Shown piece after piece: positions 9,724-18,431 of a DNA stretch of 64,000 nt. A model generated the notes under the pieces. The model was not told the DNA's origin, did no database searches, and was given only the letters and a program-made list of their open reading frames with translations. The stretch's first letter is position 1. Every line of letters begins with the position of its first letter. The position numbers and the translations under genes were made by a program. Source of the stretch: REEB85 sp018971455 (lineage in GTDB: Bacteria; Pseudomonadota; Alphaproteobacteria; Acetobacterales; Acetobacteraceae); the NCBI GenBank assembly GCA_028871195.1, contig JAGWNT010000001.1:50513-114512 (forward strand). Reading direction: 5' to 3'.

Positions 9724-10515
9724 GTGAACCATCGCGGGCGGGCGGGCGGCTCTGTCAGGCGTGAAGCCGCGGCGACGCGCAATCTCGAAGCGCCGCTGCC
9801 CCCCGCGCGCAGCCGCACCGAGGATCTGGTCCATCGCTTGCGCCAGGAAATCCTCAGCGGCGCACTCGCGCCGGGCGCGCGGCTGCCGACCGAGCAGCGC
9901 CTGTGCGAGCGCCTCGGCGTCAGTCGCACGGTGGTGCGCGAGGCGGTGGCGGCCCTGCGTGCCGACGGGCTGGTGATCACGCGCCAGGGCGTCGGCGCCT
10001 TCGTCAGCGCCGATGCGCAGCACCGTCCCTTCCGCATCGACGCCGAGAATCTCACCTCCATCGCACGCATTCTCGATCTGATGGAGTTGCGCGCCAGCAT
10101 CGAGACGGAGGCCGCCGCCCTCGCGGCGCAGCGCCGCAAGGCTTCTCATCTGCGCGAACTGGCGGCGCGGCTGGCGGCGTTTGATGCCGCCCTGGCGCAT
10201 GGCGATGCCGCGGTGCAGGCCGATTTCGGCTTCCATTGTGCCATCGCCGAGGCCGCCGGAAACGCCTTCTTCGTCGATGTGCTGCATTATCTCGGCAAGC
10301 TCGTCATTCCGCGCCAAAGCATTCGCGTCCTGGCGCAGACCCCGGCGGCACAGACGGCCTATCTGCGTGGCGTGCAGGCCGAACATCGCGCGATCCACGA
10401 CGCCATCGTCGCCCGCGACGCCCCGGCAGCCAGGGCCGCGATGCTCTCCCATCTGCAACGCAGCCAGGAACGCTACCGCCACATGGCCGGCGCGTCGGGC
10501 CGCCGCCCGGTCTAG
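9724..10515 (+). CDS. GntR-family regulator, FadR subfamily (FCD domain)
   Basis: DNA-binding regulator of 263 residues. The winged helix-turn-helix covers about residues 30-95, with LPTEQRLCERLGVSRTVVRE and a wing RQGVGAFVS. The FCD ligand domain starts near ILDLMELRASIETEAA. It contains the metal/ligand-type segments DFGFHCAIAEAAGN and HRAIHDAIVARD, where His and Asp residues of FCD proteins usually bind a metal and an organic acid. Linkage to sugar-acid enzymes suggests a uronate or aldonate effector. The start codon is not certain: I prefer GTG at 9724, after a purine-rich GGGGGGCGAA; the frame is open further upstream. The operator pair at 9632 and 11601 suggests it controls both halves of the cluster. 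Confidence 0.85.
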   Translation: MNHRGRAGGSVRREAAATRNLEAPLPPARSRTEDLVHRLRQEILSGALAPGARLPTEQRLCERLGVSRTVVREAVAALRADGLVITRQGVGAFVSADAQHRPFRIDAENLTSIARILDLMELRASIETEAAALAAQRRKASHLRELAARLAAFDAALAHGDAAVQADFGFHCAIAEAAGNAFFVDVLHYLGKLVIPRQSIRVLAQTPAAQTAYLRGVQAEHRAIHDAIVARDAPAARAAMLSHLQRSQERYRHMAGASGRRPV

Positions 10516-10574
10516 GGCGCGATGCGACCGGATGGGCGCATCAGGTCGGACGTGCTCCGAACGGCATGGATGCC

Positions 10575-11549
10575 CTAGTCTCGCGTCGCGTCGAGCAGGC
10601 CGCGAATGTAGCCGTAGCAGAACGCGAACGCGCTGCCCTGCGGGTCGCGCCCATCGGTGTGCGGCACATGATCGGGCATCAGCATGTACGGATAGCCGGT
10701 CTCCTGATAGGCGCGCAGGGCGCGCACCATGTCCACGTCGCCCTCATCGGGAAACGTCTCCATGAAGCTCAGGCGGCGTCCGCGAATATTGCGGAAATGC
10801 ACATTGAATATCTTGCCCCGCGCGCCGAACCAGCGGATCACGTCGAAGATGTCGCGCGCCGGGTCGTCCAGCATTTCGCACACCGTTCCCTGGCAGAAAT
10901 TCAGCCCATGAAACGGGCTTTCGTGCATCTGCACGAAGCGTTGCAGCCCCTCCACGGTGCCAAGCACGCGCGTCACGCCACGATAGCCCGGCGGCGTGTA
11001 GGGGTCGTGCGGGTGACAGGCCAGGCGCACCCGGCACGCGGTCGCCACCGGCACCACGCGGGCCAGGAAATATTCGATCCTCTCCCAGTTCTCCGCCTCG
11101 CCCACCACGCCGGCCCGGCCGGGCAGGGCGGCCTGGTCGGCCAGCTCCCAGCGGAACGCGGCATTGCGTGAGCCGCCCCGCCCGGGCTCGGCCGGCGTGC
11201 GCGGAATGCCGATGATGTTGAGGTTGTATTTGGCGGCCGGAATGCCGGCGGCGGCCAAGCGCTCGATCAGCGCGCAGATGGAATCGATCTCACGGTCCCG
11301 CTCCGGACTCTGCCCGAGCAGGATATGCGGGCTGTCCTGCTTCTCGATCGGCCGCGAAGACAACGGCAGCTGCACCATGTCGAGCGACAATCCGAAGGAT
11401 TCGACATGCGCGCGGTGACGCGCGAGAATCTCGGCGCTCCAGTGGTGCGGGTTGCCCGGCGGGTCGGCGCACAGATGCGTCACCCCGAGCTGCGCGCACA
11501 TCCGGTAATCCGCATCGTCGCGCATCTGAACCTGTGTGCCGAGCAGCAT
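10575..11549 (-). CDS. Mannonate dehydratase-like protein (UxuA family, TIM barrel)
   Basis: Predicted sugar-acid dehydratase of the UxuA/xylose-isomerase-like fold, 324 residues. UxuA proper converts D-mannonate to 2-keto-3-deoxygluconate. Supporting segments are YNLNIIG, RLACHPHDP (metal-type His), GLNFCQGTVCEM (the UxuA Cys/Gly-rich motif), VHFRNIRG and MPDHVPHTDGRD near the C-terminus. It is shorter than E. coli UxuA (394), as are many alphaproteobacterial homologues, so the substrate may differ. The ATG at 11549 is set by a strong GGGAGG ribosome site. It is divergent from the enolase-superfamily gene, with operator candidate 2 between them, and convergent with the regulator gene. Confidence 0.8.
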   Translation of the reverse strand: MLLGTQVQMRDDADYRMCAQLGVTHLCADPPGNPHHWSAEILARHRAHVESFGLSLDMVQLPLSSRPIEKQDSPHILLGQSPERDREIDSICALIERLAAAGIPAAKYNLNIIGIPRTPAEPGRGGSRNAAFRWELADQAALPGRAGVVGEAENWERIEYFLARVVPVATACRVRLACHPHDPYTPPGYRGVTRVLGTVEGLQRFVQMHESPFHGLNFCQGTVCEMLDDPARDIFDVIRWFGARGKIFNVHFRNIRGRRLSFMETFPDEGDVDMVRALRAYQETGYPYMLMPDHVPHTDGRDPQGSAFAFCYGYIRGLLDATRD

Positions 11550-11600
11550 GCAAGCCTCCCTCTCATCGGCCGGCGGGTTGACCCGTCCCGGTTGCCTTGC

Positions 11601-11619
11601 CATCATGTTGTATGATGAC
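11601..11619. promoter_or_regulatory. Operator candidate 2 for the GntR/FCD regulator
   Basis: CATCATGTTGTATGATGAC. It contains a perfect 17-base inverted repeat (CATCAT, five-base spacer, ATGATG at 11601-11617) and matches the site at 9632-9650 at 16 of 19 bases. It is placed between the divergent UxuA-like and enolase-superfamily genes, where one bound regulator could control both. Confidence 0.65.
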
Positions 11620-11706
11620 TGGCGGTGCAATCAAGCCGCCGGTGTCGGGCGAGCCTCGAGGTTCGGGAAACTCGCCATATGCGGCGCCGGAGCGGGGAAG
11701 CGAGAC

Positions 11707-12852
11707 ATGAAGATCGTCGATATCAAGGTGCGCAACTTCCTGACCACCTCCCGCCAGGTCAAGGACAGCGACGGCCATTCCCATCCCGGCGAGCGGCACA
11801 AGGTGCGCCAGTCCCTGCTCAGCATCGTCGCCGATGACGGCAGCGAGGGGCATTGCTTCGCGCCCCCCGAGGTGGTCCGCCCGCACCTTATCAACGGCTT
11901 CGTGCGCACCGTGCTGATCGGCGAGGATCCGCTGGCCCGTGAGCGTCTCTGGCAGGGGCTCGCCCATTGGCAGCGCGGCAGCACCGACCAGCTCACCGAC
12001 CGGACCCTCGCCGCGGTCGAGCTCGCGCTGTGGGACCTTGCCGGCCGCCGCTTCGGCATGCCGGTCTATCAGATGATCGGCTCCTATCGCGACCGTGTGC
12101 TCGCCTATGGCAGCACCATGTGCGGCGACGAGATGGCCGGCGGCCTCGCAACCCCGGAGGATTATGCCCGCTATGCCGAATGGCTGGTCGCCCGCGGCTA
12201 CAAGGCGATCAAGCTGCACACCTGGATGAAGCCCGTCTCCTTCGCGCCCGATCCCCGCATGGACGTGAAGGCCTGTGCGGCGGTGCGCGAGGCGGTGGGC
12301 GCGGACTTCCCGCTCATGCTCGACGCCTATCACGGCTACAGCCGCACCGACGCGCTGTGGCTCGGCCGGGAAATCGAGAAGCTCGGCTATGCCTGGTACG
12401 AGGAGCCGATGGACGAGTTCTCGATGAGCTCCTACGCCTGGCTCGCCGCCAATCTCGACATTCCGGTGATCGGCCCCGAATCCGCGCACGGCAAGTTCCA
12501 TGTCCGCGCCGAATGGGTGAAGGCCGGCGCCTGCGACATCCTACGCACCGGCGTGTATGATGTCGGCGGCATAGGGCCCAGCCTCAAGATCATCCATCTC
12601 GCCGAATCCTTCGGCATGAACTGCGAGGTTCACGGCGGCGGCGCCGGCAACCTCACGCTGTGCGCGGTGCAGAAGAACGGCCGCTGGTACGAGCGCGGCC
12701 TGCTGCATCCCTTCCTCGATTACGACCAGGTGCCCGACCACCTCAACAGCATCCCGGACCCGATGGACGAGGACGGCTACGTCCACCTCTCCACCGCCCC
12801 CGGCCTCGGCGAGGACATCAATTTCGACTACATCAACGCCAATCTGGTCTGA
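11707..12852 (+). CDS. Enolase-superfamily sugar-acid dehydratase (mandelate racemase/MLE-like)
   Basis: Predicted Mg-dependent acid-sugar dehydratase, 381 residues. The N-terminal capping domain runs to about residue 125. The barrel has a catalytic-type segment KAIKLHTW. Three metal ligands are visible in order: Asp in MLDAYH, Glu in WYEEP and Glu in VIGPES. A His follows in CEVHGGG near the seventh strand. These features place it in the MR-like dehydratases, but they do not fix whether the substrate is a gluconate, arabinonate or galactonate type acid. The ATG at 11707 follows GGGGAAG at good spacing. The beta-propeller lactonase gene starts eight bases after its stop, so lactone hydrolysis followed by dehydration is a likely pathway order. 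Confidence 0.85.
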   Translation: MKIVDIKVRNFLTTSRQVKDSDGHSHPGERHKVRQSLLSIVADDGSEGHCFAPPEVVRPHLINGFVRTVLIGEDPLARERLWQGLAHWQRGSTDQLTDRTLAAVELALWDLAGRRFGMPVYQMIGSYRDRVLAYGSTMCGDEMAGGLATPEDYARYAEWLVARGYKAIKLHTWMKPVSFAPDPRMDVKACAAVREAVGADFPLMLDAYHGYSRTDALWLGREIEKLGYAWYEEPMDEFSMSSYAWLAANLDIPVIGPESAHGKFHVRAEWVKAGACDILRTGVYDVGGIGPSLKIIHLAESFGMNCEVHGGGAGNLTLCAVQKNGRWYERGLLHPFLDYDQVPDHLNSIPDPMDEDGYVHLSTAPGLGEDINFDYINANLV

Positions 12853-12859
12853 TCCGCCA

Positions 12860-13888
12860 ATGGCCGAACTGGGCGAGCGCCTGCTCTACCTCTCCTGCGC
12901 CGCCGCGCGCCGCATCATGGTCTTTGCCCAGGACCGCGCGAGCGGCGAGCTGCACGCGAGGCCCGGAATCACCGTGCCCGGAACCGGCGCGCCGGCCCTC
13001 AGCATGCCGCTCGCCCGCCATCCGCAGGGCCTTGTGCTCTACGCGGCCGAGCGCACCGAGCCGTACGCCGTCTCGAGCTTCGCGATCGATCCGGCGACCG
13101 CCACGCTGCGCCCGCTCGCCCTCGCCCCGCTGCCGGCGGCGATGGCCTATCTCGCCACCGACCGTGCCGGCCGCTTCCTGCTTGCCGCCTCCTACCCGCA
13201 CTCGCTGGTCAGCGTGTCGGCGATCGGCGCCGATGGCGGCGTGTTGGCCCCGCCGGCGCAGGTGATCGCCACCCCCGCGCGCGCCCACTGCATCCTGGCC
13301 GATCCGCAGAATCGTTTCGTCCATGCCACGAGCCTCGGCGGTGACTGCCTGCTCACCTGGCCGCTCGGCCCGCACGGGCTGGTGGAAAGCGCGTTGCGCG
13401 TCACCCCGCAGCGGCCCGGCGCCGGCCCCCGCCACCTGGCCTTCGGCGAACAGGGCCGGCTGGTCTTCCTGCTCAACGAGCTCGATGCCAGCATCGACGT
13501 CTTCGGCTGCGCGGAAGGCATCCTGACGCACCGCCAGACCGTGGCCTTCCCCGACATGCCGGCCGGCCAGGCGGCGGCGGCCGATCTGCACCTCTCGCCG
13601 GATGGCCGCTTCCTCTATGCCAGCGAGCGCCGCACCAACCGCCTCGCCTGGTTCGCCGTCGCGCCCGGCGAGGGCACGCTGCGCCCTGCCGGCGCGCTGC
13701 CCTGCGAGGCTCATCCGCGGGGCTTCGCCATCACGCCCGATGGCCACTTCCTGCTCTGCGCCGGGCTCGAGGAAAACCGCCTCGGCGTCTATGCCCTGGC
13801 CGGCGAAACCGGCGCGCCCACCCGCCTTGCCCAATACCCCACCGAGGCCGGCCCGAACTGGATCGAGATCGCCGACCCCTCGGCCTGA
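12860..13888 (+). CDS. Beta-propeller lactonase (6-phosphogluconolactonase/YbhE family)
   Basis: Predicted lactonase of 342 residues with the seven-bladed propeller of the Pgl/YbhE (Lactonase, PF10282-type) family. Recurring blade motifs are visible: GPRHLAF, DLHLSPDGRFLYASER, HPRGFAITPDGHFLLCA and the C-terminal GPNWIEI. Family members open 6-phosphogluconolactone or other aldonolactones. Here the neighbours are sugar-acid dehydratases rather than pentose-phosphate genes, so an unphosphorylated aldono- or urono-lactone is the more likely substrate. No signal peptide is seen, so the protein is cytoplasmic. It is co-directional and nearly contiguous with the enolase-superfamily gene. Confidence 0.85.
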   Translation: MAELGERLLYLSCAAARRIMVFAQDRASGELHARPGITVPGTGAPALSMPLARHPQGLVLYAAERTEPYAVSSFAIDPATATLRPLALAPLPAAMAYLATDRAGRFLLAASYPHSLVSVSAIGADGGVLAPPAQVIATPARAHCILADPQNRFVHATSLGGDCLLTWPLGPHGLVESALRVTPQRPGAGPRHLAFGEQGRLVFLLNELDASIDVFGCAEGILTHRQTVAFPDMPAGQAAAADLHLSPDGRFLYASERRTNRLAWFAVAPGEGTLRPAGALPCEAHPRGFAITPDGHFLLCAGLEENRLGVYALAGETGAPTRLAQYPTEAGPNWIEIADPSA

Positions 13889-13983
13889 CCCCTCAGCCTG
13901 GCCTCGCGCGGTCTGGCATGCGCCGCCAAGGGGTGCGCCATCGCGGGCTTTGCGGTGTAAGCTGCCGGCGGAGGAACCTCACG

Positions 13984-14808
13984 ATGACCCCGACCCCGCT
14001 CGACGCGCTTGCCGCCCTGGTGCCCGATGGCGCGCTGCTCGCCATGCCGCCGGACAATTCGCTGGCCCCGGCGGCCTTCGCCCGCGCCCTGGTGCGTCGC
14101 CGCGCGCGCGGCCTGCGCCTGGTCGGCATGCCGGTCGCCGGCTATGCGACGGACCTGCTGATCGGCGCCGGCTGCGTCGCCTCGCTGCAGACCAGCGCCG
14201 TCACCCTCGGCGAGGCCGGCACCGCGCCGCGCTTCGCCGCCGCGGTCGCCGCCGGCAGCATCGAACTGATCGACGCCACCTGCCCGGCCATCCACACCAT
14301 GTTGCAGGCCGCCGAGAAGGGCGTGCCCTTCATGCCGCTGCGCGGCGTCATCGGCAGCGACATCCTCGCCCATCGCGCGGATTGGAAGGTGATCGACAAC
14401 CCCTTCGCCGATGGCGGAGACCCCATCCTGCTGCTGCCGGCGCTGGCGCCGGACATCGCCGCCTTCCACGCCGTCTGCGCCGACGCCCACGGCAACATCT
14501 ATGTCGGCCGCCGGCGCGAGCTGGCGACGATCGCCCACGCCTCGCGCCGCGTGCTGGTGACGGTCGAGCGCATGGTCGAAGGCAACCTCCTCGAGGATGA
14601 GCGCCTCGCCCCCGGCGTCATCAACGGCGTCTATGTCGAGGCGGTCGCCCTCGCCGCGCGCGGCGCCTGGCCCATCGGCCTGCTCGATGAATACGCCATG
14701 GATGCCGCCCACATCGCCGAATACGCCCGCCTGGCCCGCACCGCGGAGGGATTCTCTACCTACCTCGCCCAGTACGTCACCGCCCCGCTCGCGAGTGCGG
14801 CCGAATGA
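13984..14808 (+). CDS. Class I CoA-transferase/hydrolase, alpha subunit (GctA/IpdA-like)
   Basis: Alpha subunit of a heterodimeric CoA-transferase-fold enzyme, 274 residues, with a Rossmann-type alpha/beta fold. The start region LVPDGALLAMPP stands where the family usually has an IPDGA-IG-G motif. The substrate-loop region GYATDLLIGAGCV and the C-terminal VERMVEGN fit the GctA/IpdA branch. GGAGG precedes the ATG at 13984. The beta subunit follows with an ATGA overlap and then a CaiB-type CoA-transferase with a TGATG overlap, so all three form one operon. The substrate is unknown; a ring-cleavage or branched acyl-CoA is possible. Confidence 0.78.
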   Translation: MTPTPLDALAALVPDGALLAMPPDNSLAPAAFARALVRRRARGLRLVGMPVAGYATDLLIGAGCVASLQTSAVTLGEAGTAPRFAAAVAAGSIELIDATCPAIHTMLQAAEKGVPFMPLRGVIGSDILAHRADWKVIDNPFADGGDPILLLPALAPDIAAFHAVCADAHGNIYVGRRRELATIAHASRRVLVTVERMVEGNLLEDERLAPGVINGVYVEAVALAARGAWPIGLLDEYAMDAAHIAEYARLARTAEGFSTYLAQYVTAPLASAAE

Positions 14809-15557
14809 GCATCCATCCGCACGAGCGCCTCATCGGCGCCATCGCCCGCCTCATTCTCGACCCCCTGGCCCCGCCCGCGCGCCACATCGCGGTCGGCGCG
14901 GCCAGCCCCATCCCGGCGGCGGCGAGCTGGCTGGTCCGCAAGCTCGGCCATGACGTGCGGCTCTCGCTGCTCCATCGCCCCACCGGCAATCCCTTCACCG
15001 AAGGCACGCGCGAGCTGTTCGACCTTGCCGGCCAGGGCCGCATCGACCTGTTCTTCCTCGGCGGCGGGCAGATCGATGGCCAGGCCAACCTCAACCTCAT
15101 CGGCACCGGCGAATGGCCGGGCAGGGCCGCGCGCTTCCCCGGCAGTTTCGGTTCGGCCTTCATGTATTTCATGACGCCGCGCACCATCCTGTTCCGCGAG
15201 GAGCATTCGCCGCGCGTGCTGGTGCCCCGCGTGGACATCGTCTCCGCCCCCGGTCTCTCCGCCCCGGGCGTGTTCCGCCGCGGCACCGCGCAGGCGCTGG
15301 TCACCGGTAAATGCATTTTCTCCTTCAACGCCACAGCCGGGCGGTTCCGCCTCGCCAGCCGCCATCCGGGAGAGACGGAGGACAGCATCCGCGCGGCCAC
15401 CGGCTTCGCCTATGACGGCGCGGATGCTCCCGTGACTGCCGACCCGACGGAAGAGGAACTCGCCTTGCTGCGCGGGCCGGTGTGTGACGAAATGCTGGCG
15501 ACCTACCCGCAATTCTGCCGGCAGGTATGGCACCGCAGCGACGAGAAGGCCGCCTGA
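14805..15557 (+). CDS. Class I CoA-transferase/hydrolase, beta subunit (GctB/IpdB-like)
   Basis: Beta subunit partner of the preceding gene, 250 residues. Class I CoA-transferases normally carry a catalytic Glu in an ENG-like motif of this subunit. I cannot find one: the aligned area reads LLHRPTGNPF, and the later segment GGGQIDGQANLN resembles the IpdB-like branch (GANQVD-GNQN), which is known for CoA-ester hydrolysis/retro-Claisen ring opening rather than transfer. The residues ALVTGKCIFSF and the acidic C-terminal helix are usual for the fold. It starts in an ATGA overlap with the alpha subunit. The hydrolase versus transferase assignment is inference. Confidence 0.78.
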   Translation: MSIHPHERLIGAIARLILDPLAPPARHIAVGAASPIPAAASWLVRKLGHDVRLSLLHRPTGNPFTEGTRELFDLAGQGRIDLFFLGGGQIDGQANLNLIGTGEWPGRAARFPGSFGSAFMYFMTPRTILFREEHSPRVLVPRVDIVSAPGLSAPGVFRRGTAQALVTGKCIFSFNATAGRFRLASRHPGETEDSIRAATGFAYDGADAPVTADPTEEELALLRGPVCDEMLATYPQFCRQVWHRSDEKAA

Positions 15558-16792
15558 TGGACGCGATGAATCCCACCGCCGGCAAGGGGCTCGCCACCTC
15601 GCCGGGCGCACTGGCCGGCATCAAGGTGATCGACCTCACCCGCGTGCTGGGCGGACCGTACTGCACCATGATCCTCTCCGACCATGGCGCCGAGGTCATC
15701 AAGATCGAGCCGCCCCAGGGCGATGAGGTGCGCGACTGGGGCCCGCCCTTCGACGGGCCGGACGCCAGCTATTTCATCGGCGTCAACCGCAACAAGCGCT
15801 CCATCGGGCTCGACCTTGCCCGCCCGGAAGGCCGCGCCGTCCTGCTGCGCCTGCTCGAGGGGGCGGATGTCCTGGTCGAGAACTTCAAGCCGGGCGGCAT
15901 GGAGAAATGGGGCCTCGGCTACGAAAAGGACCTCGCCCCTCGTTTTCCCGGCCTGATCCATTGCCGCGTCTCCGGGTTCGGCGCCGAGGGCCCGCTCGGT
16001 GGCCTGCCCGGCTACGATGCCATCCTCCAGGCCATGACCGGCTTGATGAGTATCAATGGCGACCCCGGCACCGGGCCGCTTCGCATGGGCACGCCGGTGG
16101 TCGATCTGGCGACCGGGCTCTATTCCTCCATCGCCATCCTGATGGCCCTGCATGAGCGGGGGCGTTCCGGCCGCGGCCAGTATCTCGACATGACGCTGCA
16201 TGATTGCGGCATGGCGCTGCTGCATCCGCAGGCGGCCAATTTCTTCCTCAACGGCAAGCGCCCCAAGGCCACCGGAAACCCCCATCCCAACCTCGCGCCC
16301 TACGAGAAATACCAGACGCGAACGGGCGAGATCTTCATCGCCTCGGGCAATAACGGGCAGTTCCGCAAGCTCTGCGCCGCCCTCGGCAAGCCCGCCCTGG
16401 CGGACGACCCGCGCTTTCTCGTCAATGCCGACCGGCTCGAGAACCGCGCCGCCCTGGTTGCCGAGCTCGCTGACCTTCTCGCCGGCCAGGACGGCCATGA
16501 ATTGACGCTGCGCCTGCTCCGCCTCGGCCTGCCCGCCGGCCCGGTGCTGGCGGTGGACGAAGCGATGGCCGCCGAGCACACCGCGGCACGCGCCATGGTC
16601 ACCGAGCTCGACGGCTATCGCGGCCTGGGCACGCCGATCAAGATGTCGCGCACCCCCGGCGGCACCCGCCGCAAGCCGCCGCGCTTCGCCCAGGACAATG
16701 ACGAGGTTCTGGCCGCGCACGGCTTCTCCGCCGAGGAGGTCGCCGCACTCAAGCAGGATGGGCTGCTGCTCACGGAACGCCGGCGCGGATAG
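15557..16792 (+). CDS. CoA-transferase family III (CaiB/BaiF)
   Basis: Predicted acyl-CoA:carboxylic-acid CoA-transferase or racemase of 411 residues. Family III motifs are clear: KVIDLTRVLGGPYCTM near the N-terminus, GAEVIKIEPP, FIGVNRNKRSIGLDL, VENFKPGGMEKWGLGY, the catalytic-Asp-type region PVVDLATG, and PNLAPYEKYQT. It starts at 15557 in a TGATG overlap with the IpdB-like gene, which selects this ATG over the one 30 bases upstream. In this operon it would load CoA onto the acid later handled by the class I pair, or swap CoA from the product. The native acid is unknown. Confidence 0.88.
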   Translation: MDAMNPTAGKGLATSPGALAGIKVIDLTRVLGGPYCTMILSDHGAEVIKIEPPQGDEVRDWGPPFDGPDASYFIGVNRNKRSIGLDLARPEGRAVLLRLLEGADVLVENFKPGGMEKWGLGYEKDLAPRFPGLIHCRVSGFGAEGPLGGLPGYDAILQAMTGLMSINGDPGTGPLRMGTPVVDLATGLYSSIAILMALHERGRSGRGQYLDMTLHDCGMALLHPQAANFFLNGKRPKATGNPHPNLAPYEKYQTRTGEIFIASGNNGQFRKLCAALGKPALADDPRFLVNADRLENRAALVAELADLLAGQDGHELTLRLLRLGLPAGPVLAVDEAMAAEHTAARAMVTELDGYRGLGTPIKMSRTPGGTRRKPPRFAQDNDEVLAAHGFSAEEVAALKQDGLLLTERRRG

Positions 16793-16853
16793 CGGCCCGA
16801 TCCCCGCGCCCCCGCTAACGATTTGGTAGCACCGGCGGGTGCACTGTGCCCGC

Positions 16854-17651
16854 ATGCTCACGATCGACGAGACTCTCGGCCAGGTCATGGTGGCGTCGGC
16901 GGACGGCACGCGGCGCGTCCATGCCATGGACAGCCCGGAAGCCTTCGCCGCCGTCTCCGCCGCCTGGCTGCGCTGCGGCTGGGACGTGAAATACGTCTAC
17001 GGCTTCACCTGGATGGGCCGCCCGGTCATCCAGCTCCCGGAAGACCTGATCCGCATCCAGGAACTGGTCTGGCGCCTGCGCCCGGACGTCATCGTCGAAA
17101 CCGGCGTCGCCCATGGCGGCTCGCTGGTGTTCTACGCCAGCCTCTTCGCCGCCATGGGGCCGGAATGGTGCGCCCCGGGGGCGGAGCGGGGCCGCGTCAT
17201 CGGCATCGACATCGACATCCGCGCCCATAACCGCGCTGCCATCGAGGCGCACCCCATGGCCGGGCGCATCGCGCTGGTCGAGGGCAGTTCCATCGCCGCC
17301 GGAACCGTGTCCCGCGTGCGCGCCCTGGTGCCGAAGGATGCCACGGCGCTCGTCATTCTCGACAGCAACCACGCCCGCGACCACGTGCGCGCCGAGCTGG
17401 AACTCTACGCCCCCCTGGTCAGCCCTGGCTCCTACCTCGTCGCCTGCGACGGCATCATGCAGCAGGTCGCCGGCGCCCCGCGCACCGGTGCGGATTGGAG
17501 CTGGAACAACCCGCTCTCGGCGATCGACGATTTTCTGGCCGGCCGGTCGGATTTCCTTCTCGAAGAGCCGGGCTTCACCTTCAACGAGGGCGCGGTGCGC
17601 GAGCGCGTCACCTACTGGCCGAAATGTTTTCTGCGCCGGATCGCCCCATGA
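16854..17651 (+). CDS. CmcI/RhlO-type methyltransferase-like protein (cephalosporin hydroxylase family)
   Basis: 265-residue protein of the CmcI family, which has a class I SAM-methyltransferase fold. Motif I is seen as VIVETGVAHGGSLVFYAS and motif II as VIGIDIDIRAHN. LVILDSNHARDHVRAEL carries the acidic/His residues that bind Mg in CmcI relatives, and SYLVACDGIMQ follows. Despite the family name, most members modify sugars of surface polysaccharides. It overlaps the glucose-1-phosphate cytidylyltransferase gene (ATGA at 17648), which supports a role in O-antigen or capsule sugar modification. The ATG at 16854 is chosen; a GTG 15 bases upstream is possible and neither has a strong ribosome site. 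Confidence 0.8.
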   Translation: MLTIDETLGQVMVASADGTRRVHAMDSPEAFAAVSAAWLRCGWDVKYVYGFTWMGRPVIQLPEDLIRIQELVWRLRPDVIVETGVAHGGSLVFYASLFAAMGPEWCAPGAERGRVIGIDIDIRAHNRAAIEAHPMAGRIALVEGSSIAAGTVSRVRALVPKDATALVILDSNHARDHVRAELELYAPLVSPGSYLVACDGIMQQVAGAPRTGADWSWNNPLSAIDDFLAGRSDFLLEEPGFTFNEGAVRERVTYWPKCFLRRIAP

Positions 17652-18424
17652 AGGCCGTCATCCTCGCGGGCGGCATGGGCACGCGCATCAGCGAGGAATC
17701 GCATCTGCGCCCCAAGCCGATGATCGAGATCGGCGGCCGGCCGATCCTGTGGCACATCATGAACATCTACTCGGCGCACGGGGTGAACGACTTCGTCATC
17801 GCCCTCGGCTACCGCGGCGACATGATCAAGGAATATTTCGCCAATTACGCCCTCTACGCCTCGGACGTCACGGTGGACGCGCGGCGCGGAGAGATCACCT
17901 ACCACCAGAACTACGCCGAGCCCTGGCGCATCACCATGGTCGATACCGGCCGCGAGACGATGACCGGCGGCCGCCTCAAGCGCCTCGCCCGCTATCTCGA
18001 TCCCGATGAATGCTTCTGCATGACGTACGGCGACGGCGTCGCCGATATCGACATTTCGGCCCTCATCGCCTTCCATCACGCCCATGGCCGGCTCGCCACC
18101 GTCACCGCCGTCCTGCCCCCCGGGCGCTATGGCGCCCTGCTGATGGATGGCGACCGCGTGGCGAGCTTCACGGAAAAGCCGCCCGGCGACAACGGCTTCA
18201 TCAATGGCGGCTTCTTCGTGCTGCACCCCGGCGTGCTGTCCCGCATCGACGGGGACGGCACGCCGTGGGAGACCGCCCCCCTCGAGGGCCTGGCGACGGA
18301 CGGGCACCTCGCCGCCTTCCGCCACACCGGCTTCTGGCAGCCGATGGATACGCTGCGCGACAAGACCATGCTCGAAGGTCTGTGGGCCGCCGGCCAGGCG
18401 CCGTGGAAGATCTGGGCGAACTGA
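17648..18424 (+). CDS. rfbF: Glucose-1-phosphate cytidylyltransferase
   Basis: Makes CDP-glucose from glucose 1-phosphate and CTP, the first step of CDP-dideoxyhexose synthesis. The 258-residue protein carries the nucleotidyl-transferase signature LAGGMGTRISEESHLRPKPM (the SEES form marks RfbF rather than RfbA/GalU), then GGRPILWHIMNIY, TYGDGVADID for metal binding and EKPPGDNGFINGGFF. Its C-terminus PMDTLRDKTMLEGLW is the RfbF-specific tail. It follows the CmcI-like gene with a four-base overlap. The next CDP-glucose enzymes (4,6-dehydratase and later) are not in this window. Confidence 0.93.
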   Translation: MKAVILAGGMGTRISEESHLRPKPMIEIGGRPILWHIMNIYSAHGVNDFVIALGYRGDMIKEYFANYALYASDVTVDARRGEITYHQNYAEPWRITMVDTGRETMTGGRLKRLARYLDPDECFCMTYGDGVADIDISALIAFHHAHGRLATVTAVLPPGRYGALLMDGDRVASFTEKPPGDNGFINGGFFVLHPGVLSRIDGDGTPWETAPLEGLATDGHLAAFRHTGFWQPMDTLRDKTMLEGLWAAGQAPWKIWAN

Positions 18425-18431
18425 CCCCGGC

